From the NCBI GenBank assembly GCA_002710745.1, contig PALW01000062.1:1-50689 (forward strand): a DNA stretch of 50,689 bases, in the 5' to 3' direction. Positions 35,310 to 44,784 of the stretch are shown one piece after another (the first letter of the stretch is position 1; each line of letters begins with the position of its first letter). Origin of the DNA: Porticoccaceae bacterium. Its GTDB lineage: Bacteria; Pseudomonadota; Gammaproteobacteria; Pseudomonadales; Porticoccaceae. The position numbers and the translations under genes were made by a program. The notes under the pieces were generated by a model. It was not told the origin of the DNA, did no database searches, and was given only the letters and a program-made list of their open reading frames with translations.

Positions 35310-36347
35310 ATGAGTGATGTTGTTCTATGCATTGGACCGTTCAACAAACCCTCCAACGCCTATCTTCGAGCGCTCTCATTTGAAAAACTAGGTTTCAAAG
35401 TTATACGAGTAAATGTGTCTGATGATTACAATGTATCAAGCCTTTTGTTTCGTATTTTAAGGCGATTTTTCTTGCGTCCACTGTTTCGTAGGTCATTGGT
35501 GGAGCTTGTGAAAAAAAATATCAGAAATTATTTGCCATTTTTGATTTTTGTAGAGAAAGGGGTAGATTTTGGAGCTATTGATTTATTAAGTTTTAAGCGA
35601 ATATTACCTTCCCAGTCTAAAATTGTTCATCTAAATCCAGATGATCCATTTGGTTTTTTTAATGCCGGTTGGGATAAGTTTGTATCATCAATTCCTTATT
35701 ACGATTTACATTTTGTTCCCAAGGCAAAAAATGTCGATGAATATATAAATTATTCAGCAAGATCAGTTCATGTCTTTGATCGATCATTTGATCCAAATTA
35801 CCACAGAGCTATATCTTTGACTGAATCGGATATCAAAAAATACCAATGCGATGTGGGCTTCATTGGCTCTTATGCAAAAAAAAGAGAGCAAGTGATATAT
35901 GAGATGGTGCTCGGTGGTGTGGAGGTGGCAATCTGGGGTGCAGGTTGGTCACAAGGAATATATTGGAATACTCTAAGAAATTATTGGCGTGGAGGCACTC
36001 AAACTGGGGAAAATTACATAAAAGCGATTTGTGGAATGAAAATCGCTCTGCACTTTGTTAGACATGAAAATCGTGATTTACATGATAGTCGAACATTTGA
36101 AATTCCAGCTTGTGGAAGCTTTATGTTGGCGGAGAGAACTGATGATCATGAGCGGTTTTTCGCAGAGGATAAAGAAGTTGTCTTGTTTGACTCTGCTGAA
36201 GATTGCATTGATAAGTGTATTTTCTATTTGACAAACGAAGAAGAGCGTTTACAAATATCGATTGCAGGAGAACAGAGAGTTCTGGGGAGTAATTATGATT
36301 ACACTTCCCGATTAAAAGAGATGTTGGGAGTTATTTTAAATGACTAG
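35310..36347 (+). CDS. CgeB-like glycosyltransferase (GT-B)
   Basis: The 345-residue protein has a basic N-terminal half, an HLNPDDPFGFFNAGWD segment, CDVGFIGSYAKKREQ in the middle, and a C-terminal HDSRTFEIPACGSFMLAERTDDH region with FAEDKEVVLFDS. This matches the group-1-like transferase domain seen in CgeB-type proteins (R-T-F-E-I-P-A-C-G). It probably adds one sugar of the repeat unit; the donor is unknown. The gene overlaps the downstream methyltransferase by eight bases. Confidence 0.82.
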   Translation: MSDVVLCIGPFNKPSNAYLRALSFEKLGFKVIRVNVSDDYNVSSLLFRILRRFFLRPLFRRSLVELVKKNIRNYLPFLIFVEKGVDFGAIDLLSFKRILPSQSKIVHLNPDDPFGFFNAGWDKFVSSIPYYDLHFVPKAKNVDEYINYSARSVHVFDRSFDPNYHRAISLTESDIKKYQCDVGFIGSYAKKREQVIYEMVLGGVEVAIWGAGWSQGIYWNTLRNYWRGGTQTGENYIKAICGMKIALHFVRHENRDLHDSRTFEIPACGSFMLAERTDDHERFFAEDKEVVLFDSAEDCIDKCIFYLTNEEERLQISIAGEQRVLGSNYDYTSRLKEMLGVILND

Positions 36348-37056
36348 TTATAAAAGTTATCAAAATTTTAAAAGTTGGATGCCAGAATCATTCGGGCAAA
36401 CGACTATTGAGGAATCGAAATATTTTGAAAAAGAATTTCAATTAGTTAAGTCTAGCAATCTAAACAATATGCTTGTTGTTGAAATTGGATTTGGAAATGG
36501 TTCGTTTACTTCTTGGGCTACGAAAAAGGGATGTGATTATCGTGGCTTTGAATTAATACCTGAACTGGTTATTGTCGCCACAGAATTAGGTTTTAAAGTT
36601 TATGACTCTGAGATTCCTTTTGAAGAAGTTGTTTCTGATGAATCTGTTGATTATGTGGTTGCGTGGGATGTTTTTGAGCATTTAGATACCGATCAGATTA
36701 CTCTGAAATTTTTAGAATGCTTTAAAGCTCTTAAGCCTGGAGGAAGATTGATGGCCAGGGTTCCATCTGGTGACAGTCCATTTTCAGGACCTTTGCAGAA
36801 CGGGGATTTCACGCATAAAACTTGCTTGGGATCGTCAAAGGTCAGACAGATTTCAATTGCCACAGGGTTTGTGGTGGAGAGCATCAGAGCTCCAGCTCTC
36901 CCCATATGGGGAATGGGATTGAAAACTTTCTGTCGGAGAGCTTTGGTAACGATAGCGCAAAAAACTTTTTATCCTTTCCTTAAAAACATCTTTATGGGTG
37001 GCGGTGATGTAGTGCTGACCCAGAACATGATCTTTGTGTTAAGAAAGCCATATTGA
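36340..37056 (+). CDS. Class I SAM-dependent methyltransferase
   Basis: The 238-residue protein has motif I VVEIGFGNGSF, an acidic residue at the end of the next strand (YRGFEL), motif IV YVVAWDVFEHL, and LKPGGRLMARVPSG after it. These are the marks of a UbiE/Coq5-like class I methyltransferase. In this locus it would most likely methylate a sugar hydroxyl or amino group of the repeat unit. It overlaps the upstream glycosyltransferase gene. A roughly 106-base AT-rich gap without recognisable signals follows. Confidence 0.85.
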   Translation: MTSYKSYQNFKSWMPESFGQTTIEESKYFEKEFQLVKSSNLNNMLVVEIGFGNGSFTSWATKKGCDYRGFELIPELVIVATELGFKVYDSEIPFEEVVSDESVDYVVAWDVFEHLDTDQITLKFLECFKALKPGGRLMARVPSGDSPFSGPLQNGDFTHKTCLGSSKVRQISIATGFVVESIRAPALPIWGMGLKTFCRRALVTIAQKTFYPFLKNIFMGGGDVVLTQNMIFVLRKPY

Positions 37057-37162
37057 TGCACCAAATAAAAGTTTAAAAAATCGTTTTATTAAACAATTTT
37101 ATTAGTTGGTATAAGATTTTCACGTTTCAACTACTTCTCTTTGTGAAGGATCATAATGTTCT

Positions 37163-38314
37163 ATGAAAAGTAAAAAAGAAATTCTTGTTTATGCTCACTA
37201 CTTCTTGCCGAGTAAAAATGCAGGAGGTCCTCCAAAATCATTGGCAAATCTTATTGATGGGATGAAGAATCAACTTAAATTTAAGATAATGTGCTGTGAT
37301 CATGAGTTCAAAGCACCGTCTGATAAGTTTACAAATATTTCTTTGGGAGAGTGGACGAAGTATGGTGGTCGAAAAGTAATTTATCTCCCTGATACCTGGG
37401 TTAGTATGATAAAGCTTATTCGCGAGGGTTTTGATTCATCCTCAGATATTATCTACTTTAACTCTTTCTTTGATGTTAGATATACAATTTTGCCTATCTT
37501 GCTTCTGGGACTTTTTTCAACAAAAAAAATTATACTTGCCCCACGAGGTGAGTTCTCAAAGAGTGCCCTAGATATTAAGTGGAGGAAAAAGAATATTTAC
37601 CTGAGACTTTTTAAAAGTTTAAAGCTGCAGACACGCATAGTATGGCAGGCATCTTCTTTGAAAGAGAAATTTGATCTCGAGAGATATTGGGGTTCTTGTA
37701 TTAATCTTAGCGTTTTGCCTATCTTCCCGGACCCTGAATTACCAACATTGAGCTTAATGACACACAAAGTTTCAGGAGCCATAAGGCTAGTGTATTTAGC
37801 AAGAATAGCGAAAATAAAAAATCTTTTGAATTTACTGGGTAGCCTAAAATTGATCAAGGATTCCAAAGTTGAGCTAGATATATTTGGACCAATTGAAGAT
37901 TCTGATTATTGGAAATCCTGCGAATTAGAGATCAATTCTCTTCCGAGTAATATAAAAGTAATATATCGAGGGGAGATTGAAAAAGAAAACGTGATAAACA
38001 CTATATCCTCCTATGATTTTTATGTTCTTATGACTAAGGGTGAAAATTTTGGGCACACTATTTACGAGGCGCTCTCTGCATCCGTGCCTATTCTGATTTC
38101 TGACCAGACACCTTGGAGACGACTTCAAGAAAAGAATGCAGGTTGGGATTTATCACTAGAAGATCCAAACAAAATTAATAGTGCAATTGAAACAGCTATC
38201 AAATTGAATTCAGTGGAACTCAGAAAAATGAAAAAAGGAGCTTATCAATTAGCAAGTGATTATGTGCATGACTCGAAACGAAATGAGATTGCCCTTGATT
38301 TATTCAGATCATAA
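37163..38314 (+). CDS. Glycosyltransferase family 4
   Basis: This 383-residue GT-B enzyme has an N-terminal HYFLPSKNAGGPPKSLANL acceptor loop and a donor domain with IRLVYLARIAKIKNLLNLL, LDIFGP, and the FYVLMTKGENFGHTIYEALSASVPILIS signature, in which the E-x(7)-E-like pattern is partly conserved. It should add a sugar of the repeat unit in the cytoplasm. The donor is not predictable. It starts at ATG 37163. A 118-base gap with no recognised gene separates it from the dehydrogenase that follows. Confidence 0.87.
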   Translation: MKSKKEILVYAHYFLPSKNAGGPPKSLANLIDGMKNQLKFKIMCCDHEFKAPSDKFTNISLGEWTKYGGRKVIYLPDTWVSMIKLIREGFDSSSDIIYFNSFFDVRYTILPILLLGLFSTKKIILAPRGEFSKSALDIKWRKKNIYLRLFKSLKLQTRIVWQASSLKEKFDLERYWGSCINLSVLPIFPDPELPTLSLMTHKVSGAIRLVYLARIAKIKNLLNLLGSLKLIKDSKVELDIFGPIEDSDYWKSCELEINSLPSNIKVIYRGEIEKENVINTISSYDFYVLMTKGENFGHTIYEALSASVPILISDQTPWRRLQEKNAGWDLSLEDPNKINSAIETAIKLNSVELRKMKKGAYQLASDYVHDSKRNEIALDLFRS

Positions 38315-38432
38315 ACGTGCTGATTCCATTTTTAAATTTAGGAAATAGGTGGTTTTAATCGATATCATGTTAGGTAACGATTTTAAAATATAGGTGATCA
38401 ACTTTTGAGTTAATTTATATAGAGGTAGGAAA

Positions 38433-39707
38433 ATGATTGAGCGTAGTATTGGAGTTATAGGACTTGGTTATGTGGGACTACCAGTTGCTGTCGCATTTGG
38501 AAGGAAAACATGCGTAAAAGCTTTTGATATTAACAGGGAGCGAATCAGCGAGTTATTGGATGGGAAAGATAGTAATAAAGAAGTCGATTTTCATGAACTA
38601 AAAAAGACGAGTATTGAGTACACGTCAAAAATTGAAGATTTGAAAAATGTTAATTTTTTTATTATTGCTGTACCTACGCCAGTTAACGAAAGTAAGACGC
38701 CTGACTTGTCATATGTAATTTCTGCAAGTGAAATTCTGGGTAAAATTTTAAAAGATGGTGACATAGTTGTTTATGAGTCAACCGTCTATCCAGGAGCAAC
38801 TGAAGACGATTGTGTTCCAGTTCTTGAGAAATCTTCTGGCTTAGTGTGTGGAGAGCATTTTACTGTTGGATATAGTCCAGAGAGAATCAATCCAGGAGAT
38901 AAAATTAATTGCTTCAACACCATAAAAAAAGTCGTAGCTGGTCAAAATAAAGCAACTCTAGATGTTATAGCTAACACATACGCAGCAGTAATTGATGCAG
39001 GAATTTTTAGAGCTCCGTCAATAAAGGTTGCTGAGGCTGCTAAGGTCGTTGAGAATTCGCAAAGAGATTTGAATATAGCATTTATGAATGAGCTTGCTTA
39101 TATCTTTGATAAATTGGGAATTGATACTAATGATGTTATTGATGCCGCGTCAACAAAATGGAATTTTTTAGATTTTCGGCCAGGTATCGTTGGAGGACAT
39201 TGTATTGGAGTTGATCCTTACTATTTGTCACACAAAGCGGAGAGGGTTGGCTATTATCCTCAAGTTATCTTATCTGGCCGAAGAGTCAATAATGATATGG
39301 GTAGTTTCATTGCGCAGTCCTCAGTAAAAAGGCTTATTTCGTTAGAAAAAAATGTCAAGGATGTGAATACAATCATATTTGGTGCAACCTTTAAGGAGAA
39401 TTGTAATGATGTTAGAAATTCTAAAGTTGTTGATATATTTCAAGAGTTAAAGAGTTATGGTATGCAGGTGCAAGTCTGTGATCCGATGGTAGAAATTGAG
39501 AGCTTGGTTGGTATTTATGGAGAGAACGCAAAATCTTGGGGTGATTTAGCTCCAGCCTCACTTCTAATATTAGCGGTACCACATGAAGTTTTCAAAGAGC
39601 TCGATGTGCTCTCATTTGCACAAGACTGCTCAGTTATCGTCGACATCAAATCTTTTTTTGATCGGGAGTATATTGCAGATTTAGGACACTCTTTGTGGAG
39701 GTTATGA
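38433..39707 (+). CDS. UDP-N-acetylhexosamine 6-dehydrogenase (TviB/WbpO/WbpA-like)
   Basis: This 424-residue UDP-sugar dehydrogenase has the NAD motif GLGYVGLPVAVAFG (9-22), VPTPVNESKTPDL, YSPERINPGDK, and catalytic Cys in GIVGGHCIGVDPYY. The NPGDK variant and length match the TviB/WbpO subgroup, which oxidises UDP-GalNAc or UDP-GlcNAc to the uronic acid; the exact epimer cannot be told. It is followed after one base by an AsnB-like amidotransferase, so the carboxyl may become an amide in the final polymer. Confidence 0.9.
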   Translation: MIERSIGVIGLGYVGLPVAVAFGRKTCVKAFDINRERISELLDGKDSNKEVDFHELKKTSIEYTSKIEDLKNVNFFIIAVPTPVNESKTPDLSYVISASEILGKILKDGDIVVYESTVYPGATEDDCVPVLEKSSGLVCGEHFTVGYSPERINPGDKINCFNTIKKVVAGQNKATLDVIANTYAAVIDAGIFRAPSIKVAEAAKVVENSQRDLNIAFMNELAYIFDKLGIDTNDVIDAASTKWNFLDFRPGIVGGHCIGVDPYYLSHKAERVGYYPQVILSGRRVNNDMGSFIAQSSVKRLISLEKNVKDVNTIIFGATFKENCNDVRNSKVVDIFQELKSYGMQVQVCDPMVEIESLVGIYGENAKSWGDLAPASLLILAVPHEVFKELDVLSFAQDCSVIVDIKSFFDREYIADLGHSLWRL

Positions 39708-39708
39708 T

Positions 39709-41514
39709 ATGTGTGGATTAGCTGCTATTTTCTCATACGGTCCAAGGGTTTCCCAAGTCGATGAGGAAGAGTTGTTATCCATTAGGGATTCGATGTTAAA
39801 TCGTGGTCCTGATGACTCAGGATTATGGCTATCAAGAGATAAGAGAATCGGCTTAGCTCATAGACGACTCTCTATAATCGATCTTACAGATTCTGCCTCT
39901 CAGCCTATGAGCGACAAAAGTAATCGAATTAAAATAGTATTTAATGGAGAAATATACAATTTTAGAGAGCTGAGCAGAGATCTTAAGAGTAAGGGATATT
40001 CGTTCAAAACTAGCAGTGATACGGAAGTTTTGATTTACCTTTATATGGAACATGGAACCAATATGGTTCATTACCTACGAGGTATGTATGCATTTGCGAT
40101 CTGGGATGAACTGAATAATGGACTTTTTTTAGCTAGAGATCCATTTGGAATTAAGCCACTTTATTATGCAGATAACGGTGAGACCATACGTGTAGCATCC
40201 CAAGTTAGAGCCTTGTTAAAAAGCAGTAGCATTGATACAAGTGAGGAACCTGCAGGTCACGTTGGTTTCTTTCTGTGGGGACACGTCCCAGAACCGTTTA
40301 CTCTGTATAGAGGGATCCGTTCACTTCCTGCTGGCACTGCACTGTGGATAGATGCCGAGGGTAGAAAAGAAAACAAGATATTCTTTAGATTGGCTGAAGA
40401 GATGTATGCAAAAAATGAAATAGATAAGCCAATCTCTCCTGATGAACTTCGTGAATCACTTCGCGAGGCGCTGCTTGATACAATGAGTCATCATCTTATT
40501 TCTGATGTGCCGGTCGGGGTTTTTCTTTCTGCAGGTATTGACTCAACTACACTTGCAACTTTGGCTCAGGAAGTGGGCATTGATGAGTTACGAACTATTA
40601 CGCTCGGTTTCAAAGAATTTCAAGATACTGAGAATGATGAAGTGCCTTTGGCAGAATTGGTGTCTCGCAAATTAAAATCGAAGCATAGAACGCAGTGGGT
40701 AAGTCAAAGTAATTTTCATGATGAAAATCAGCGCCTATTTGAAGCTATGGATCAACCTTCACTTGATGGAATAAACAGTTATTTCGTTAGTAAGGCAGCT
40801 GCTGACGCAGGACTAAAAGTAGCCATATCGGGTATGGGAGGGGATGAGCTATTTGGAGGTTATCCTTCTTTCACGCAGATACCAAAATTGGTTAATGGAT
40901 TAAATTTGTTCAATAAAATTCCTGAGGTTGGTCGTGGCTTCCGTTACTTTTCTGCCCCGATACTAAAATACTTTACCTCACCCAAATATGCAGGCCTACT
41001 CGAATATGGGGGGACGTATAGTGGTAGCTATCTTTTACGTCGAGGGTTGTATATGCCATGGGAATTGCCAGAATTTCTCGATGGGGAAATGGTGAGAGAG
41101 GGATGGAACGACCTGAATACTTTAGCGAATCTTAATACAACACACTCTGGATTAACCGATAGTCGTTTAATTGTTTCGTCATTAGAAACATCATGGTATA
41201 TGCGTAACCAGTTGTTGAGAGATATAGATTGGGCAAGCATGTCACACTCACTTGAAGTTAGGACTCCCTTTGTAGATGTCCAGCTATACAGGGCTGTTTC
41301 GAGGTTGGTTAATAACGGGTGCACGCCAGGGAAGAGTAATATGGCAATGTCACCCTATTGTGCCTTACCGGACGAGATATTAAATCGAAGAAAAACTGGC
41401 TTTAGTATTCCTGTCCATCGTTGGCTGATGGATGATGAAAAATATCAACAAGGGCGTGGATATAGAGGGTGGAGTCACCACGTTTATAAGTCTGTCCTAG
41501 GAAGAATTAATTGA
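39709..41514 (+). CDS. AsnB-like glutamine amidotransferase (uronic acid amidation)
   Basis: The 601-residue protein has the N-terminal nucleophile Cys2 (MCGLAA), RGPDDSG, IVFNGEIYNF and the SSDTEVL glutaminase motifs, then an ATP-binding synthetase domain with FLSAGIDST (272-280) and GMGGDELFGGY. This is the asparagine synthase B layout. Homologues in polysaccharide loci amidate uronic acids (for example the WbpS type). Tight linkage to the TviB/WbpO-like dehydrogenase supports that role over asparagine synthesis. All catalytic motifs look intact. Confidence 0.9.
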   Translation: MCGLAAIFSYGPRVSQVDEEELLSIRDSMLNRGPDDSGLWLSRDKRIGLAHRRLSIIDLTDSASQPMSDKSNRIKIVFNGEIYNFRELSRDLKSKGYSFKTSSDTEVLIYLYMEHGTNMVHYLRGMYAFAIWDELNNGLFLARDPFGIKPLYYADNGETIRVASQVRALLKSSSIDTSEEPAGHVGFFLWGHVPEPFTLYRGIRSLPAGTALWIDAEGRKENKIFFRLAEEMYAKNEIDKPISPDELRESLREALLDTMSHHLISDVPVGVFLSAGIDSTTLATLAQEVGIDELRTITLGFKEFQDTENDEVPLAELVSRKLKSKHRTQWVSQSNFHDENQRLFEAMDQPSLDGINSYFVSKAAADAGLKVAISGMGGDELFGGYPSFTQIPKLVNGLNLFNKIPEVGRGFRYFSAPILKYFTSPKYAGLLEYGGTYSGSYLLRRGLYMPWELPEFLDGEMVREGWNDLNTLANLNTTHSGLTDSRLIVSSLETSWYMRNQLLRDIDWASMSHSLEVRTPFVDVQLYRAVSRLVNNGCTPGKSNMAMSPYCALPDEILNRRKTGFSIPVHRWLMDDEKYQQGRGYRGWSHHVYKSVLGRIN

Positions 41515-41535
41515 AAATTTGGAGGTAACCAGTAC

Positions 41536-42636
41536 GTGAATTTGCTTAAAAAATTTCTAAGCTACGTTTTCATGTATGGTTTACAACGTACGGCAGTAAA
41601 GGCCCTTTATAAATTTGATAATGATGTCAGTTATTTAATATTGAGGATGATGTTCAGCGTAAAGTCACAAGAAAAAACACGTATTGTGTTTGTGGGACTA
41701 GGTAATCATGGATTCACTCTGTTGGCCTTTTTTGTTTCTGTGATTGCTAGGCATAGAATTAGTTTGGTTATTGACCCTTCCCCAAAATCCCAACAATTGG
41801 CAACCAAAGTATTAAAATGTCAGCATTACATTGATATTGAGAGCGCTATTGCAGATGGTGTTTTTTTCGGTGATATTATTTATATTGCCTCCGATCATTT
41901 GTCTCATACTCCTCATGCGATTGTTGCGGCCGATAATTTCAGACGCGTTTATGTAGAGAAGCCGTTATTTGTAAATTCCAAACAAATGTCTGATTTTTGG
42001 GAAATTTATGATAGTTCTTGTGACTTATATACTGGATTCAACAGGCCCTATTCGCCTCTATTTAAAGAATTTATCCATAATTTAAGTGATGATTTTCTGG
42101 TCACGATGGTGATTAATGGGCATTTTCTTTCTGCTGAGCATTGGTATCGAGTGGAAGGTCAAGGCTCTCGAGTTCTGGGAAATCTTACCCACTGGATTGA
42201 TTTGGCTGTCCACATTTTTATGATTAAGCCGGGATTGAGTATCGTTAACATAGAGCTAACGAAAGGACGTTTGGATGATCTGGTGCTAATACTGACTTCA
42301 GGTGCTAAGAAAATATGTTTGTCGTTTTCAGCTAACTGTGAACCAAGCGATGGTGTTGAGGAATATATTTTTTGGAATTGCTCTGCTTCAATAGGGAGAA
42401 TTCTTAATTTCCGTAAAATGCATTATGTTACGAAGGATGGTGCAACACGGAAGGTTAATAGGTTAACCAAAGATGTCGGCCATAAAGCTGCCGCACTTGC
42501 ACCACTGTATGCTCTGGATCAAGACGCAAGAATTGCATACATTTCATCAGCTTTAGCTATTAAAGTTGAGGAAATGTACCTTGACGATACTACAAGTTCA
42601 CACTTTAATTTAGAGAAATTATTGAGGAAAATTTAA
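41536..42636 (+). CDS. Gfo/Idh/MocA-type oxidoreductase
   Basis: The 366-residue protein has a Rossmann start (RIVFVGLGNHGF, about residue 49), a middle YVEKPLFVNSKQM motif carrying the Glu-Lys-Pro signature, and GNLTHWIDLAVH, the expected His region. About 45 extra N-terminal residues precede the fold. It probably oxidises or reduces a nucleotide or lipid-linked sugar. GTG 41536 is preceded by GGAGG at 41521-41525. The gene overlaps the next by one base (TAATG), and both belong to the amino-uronic acid block. Confidence 0.85.
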   Translation: MNLLKKFLSYVFMYGLQRTAVKALYKFDNDVSYLILRMMFSVKSQEKTRIVFVGLGNHGFTLLAFFVSVIARHRISLVIDPSPKSQQLATKVLKCQHYIDIESAIADGVFFGDIIYIASDHLSHTPHAIVAADNFRRVYVEKPLFVNSKQMSDFWEIYDSSCDLYTGFNRPYSPLFKEFIHNLSDDFLVTMVINGHFLSAEHWYRVEGQGSRVLGNLTHWIDLAVHIFMIKPGLSIVNIELTKGRLDDLVLILTSGAKKICLSFSANCEPSDGVEEYIFWNCSASIGRILNFRKMHYVTKDGATRKVNRLTKDVGHKAAALAPLYALDQDARIAYISSALAIKVEEMYLDDTTSSHFNLEKLLRKI

Positions 42637-44750
42637 TGTTTCAAGTCTTGCAAGATATTAAGTCAGGTCAAACCAAAGTGGTAGAAGTGCCTCAGCCTCT
42701 AAATTCAGCCGGTCATAGCCTCATAACGTCATGCTACTCGTTAATTTCAAGTGGTACTGAAAAAATGCTCGTAGATTTTGGTAAATCAGGATTATTAGGT
42801 AAAGCTCTGAGCCAACCCGAAAAGGTAAAAATGGTTCTCGAGAAGGTCAAAACCGATGGCCTGCCACCGACTTATGCTGCCATTAAGTCTAAATTAGATG
42901 AACCAATGGAACTTGGATATTGTAATGTCGGTATGATAAAAGAGTCTACATCTAATGCCCTCACTCCAGGCATGAGAGTTGTTTCAAATGGCAAACATGC
43001 GGGGGTAGTCAGGGTGCCCAATAATTTGATTGCTCCTATTCCCATTAATGTAAGTGATGAGGCGGCGGCTTTTACAGTTCTGGGCGCTATCGCTTTACAG
43101 GGTATTCGGCTAGTCAATCCCTCCATAGGGGAAACAGTAGTTGTCACTGGTCTGGGTCTGGTAGGATTAATGGCAGTGCAGATATTAAGGGCAAATGGCT
43201 GCAGGGTCTTGGGTATCGATCCAGATACGGCTAAGTGTGAAATTGCGAGGCAATTTGGTGCCGAAGTTGTTGATCTTTCGAAAGATCAAGACCCAGTCCT
43301 TGTTGCCAACGCATATTCTCGTGAAAAAGGTGTCGATGCTGTTCTAATAACTGCGAGCGCCAAGGGTAATGGTGTTGTTCACCAGGCCGCAACTATGTGT
43401 AGAAAACGCGGCAAAATCGTTCTTGTTGGCGTTGTGGGTCTCGAACTGAGTCGCGCTGATTTTTATGAAAAAGAGTTGACGTTTCAAGTGTCATGCTCAT
43501 ATGGGCCAGGGCGCTATGATGATGAATACGAAGAAAAGGGTAAAGACTATCCTTTCGCCTTCGTGCGTTGGACCGAGCAGCGGAATTTTGAGGCGGTACT
43601 AGACTTGATGGATTCTGGCGCAATAAATGTCAAGCCGTTAATAAGCCAATGTTTCGCAATTAATGATGCGAAGACCGCGTATGAGCAGTTGGATGATCGT
43701 TCGATGCTTGGTATTCTCCTTGATTATCGCACATCAGGCGCGAATTTAACTGACACTCATGCAGTTAAATTTTCCGAAAAGCAGTCGAATAAAGGGTGCA
43801 AAGGAAATGTTTCTTTTATAGGAGCAGGTAATTATGCTGCTCGTGTCTTGATACCAGCGTTTAAAAACGCTGACGCAAATTTGATTTCTCTTGTTACCAG
43901 TGGCGGGGGAAGCGCCGTTCATCACGGAAAGAAGAATGGTTTTGAAATAGCCTCCACAGATGTTAAGCAGGCGCTTGATAAACGCACAACTATCGTTGTT
44001 ATCGCGACACAGCATAATCTCCATGCATCTCAAACCATCCTCGCGTTAGAAAAGGGTAAGCATGTTTTTGTGGAAAAACCGCTAGCTCTTGCTCACGAAG
44101 AAATTGATAAAATTGAAGCCTCTCAGAAAGTTGCGAAGACCATGGTGATGGTGGGGTATAACCGCCGTTTTTCACCACATATACAGAAAATTAAAAGGCT
44201 TCTTGATGCTAAGCGTTCACCTAAAACCTTCATTATGACCATGAATGCAGGTGAAATACCCAAGGCTCATTGGACGCAAGATGCTGAGGTGGGCGGTGGC
44301 CGAATTATCGGTGAAGCCTGCCATTATATTGATTTAATGCGTTTTTTGGCTGGATCGAAAATAAAATCCTTTAATGCTGTGAAAATGGGTGAAAATAATT
44401 TTGTTGAAGTAACCGAAGATAAGGCTTTAATTTCACTCACCTTTGAGGATGGCTCTATGGGTTCTATCCATTATTTTGCTAATGGAGGAAAGTCGTTTCC
44501 CAAAGAGCGTATAGAGATTTTTTGTGATAATGCAGTTCTCCAACTTGATAATTTCCGAAAACTTCGCGGTTTTGGATGGAAGGGCTTTAACAAGATGAAT
44601 CTTTGGTTGCAGGACAAGGGGCAGGAAAATTGTGTTGACGCCTTTATGGAGAGCGTAAGAGAAGGAGAGAAAAACCCCATTCCTCAAGATGAAATTTTTG
44701 AGGTAGCACGAGTTTCTGTAGATATTGCAGAAATGTTGAGGAATAAATAA
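42636..44750 (+). CDS. Bi-domain oxidoreductase: zinc-type alcohol dehydrogenase plus Gfo/Idh/MocA
   Basis: The 704-residue fusion has an N-terminal medium-chain dehydrogenase-like domain (SSGTEKMLVDFG; cofactor motif VVVTGLGLVGLMAVQ near residue 168) and a second Rossmann oxidoreductase from about residue 387 (VSFIGAGNYAARVLIPAF; HVFVEKPLALAHEEI; GEACHYIDLMRFL). This architecture is recurrent beside heparinase-like and WbuB-like genes in polysaccharide loci, but its reaction is not established. It may perform coupled oxidation and reduction on one sugar. The start overlaps the previous stop. Confidence 0.9.
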   Translation: MFQVLQDIKSGQTKVVEVPQPLNSAGHSLITSCYSLISSGTEKMLVDFGKSGLLGKALSQPEKVKMVLEKVKTDGLPPTYAAIKSKLDEPMELGYCNVGMIKESTSNALTPGMRVVSNGKHAGVVRVPNNLIAPIPINVSDEAAAFTVLGAIALQGIRLVNPSIGETVVVTGLGLVGLMAVQILRANGCRVLGIDPDTAKCEIARQFGAEVVDLSKDQDPVLVANAYSREKGVDAVLITASAKGNGVVHQAATMCRKRGKIVLVGVVGLELSRADFYEKELTFQVSCSYGPGRYDDEYEEKGKDYPFAFVRWTEQRNFEAVLDLMDSGAINVKPLISQCFAINDAKTAYEQLDDRSMLGILLDYRTSGANLTDTHAVKFSEKQSNKGCKGNVSFIGAGNYAARVLIPAFKNADANLISLVTSGGGSAVHHGKKNGFEIASTDVKQALDKRTTIVVIATQHNLHASQTILALEKGKHVFVEKPLALAHEEIDKIEASQKVAKTMVMVGYNRRFSPHIQKIKRLLDAKRSPKTFIMTMNAGEIPKAHWTQDAEVGGGRIIGEACHYIDLMRFLAGSKIKSFNAVKMGENNFVEVTEDKALISLTFEDGSMGSIHYFANGGKSFPKERIEIFCDNAVLQLDNFRKLRGFGWKGFNKMNLWLQDKGQENCVDAFMESVREGEKNPIPQDEIFEVARVSVDIAEMLRNK

Positions 44751-44784
44751 TCAAACTAGCTTGAGGTTATTTCATCTGCGCCGA

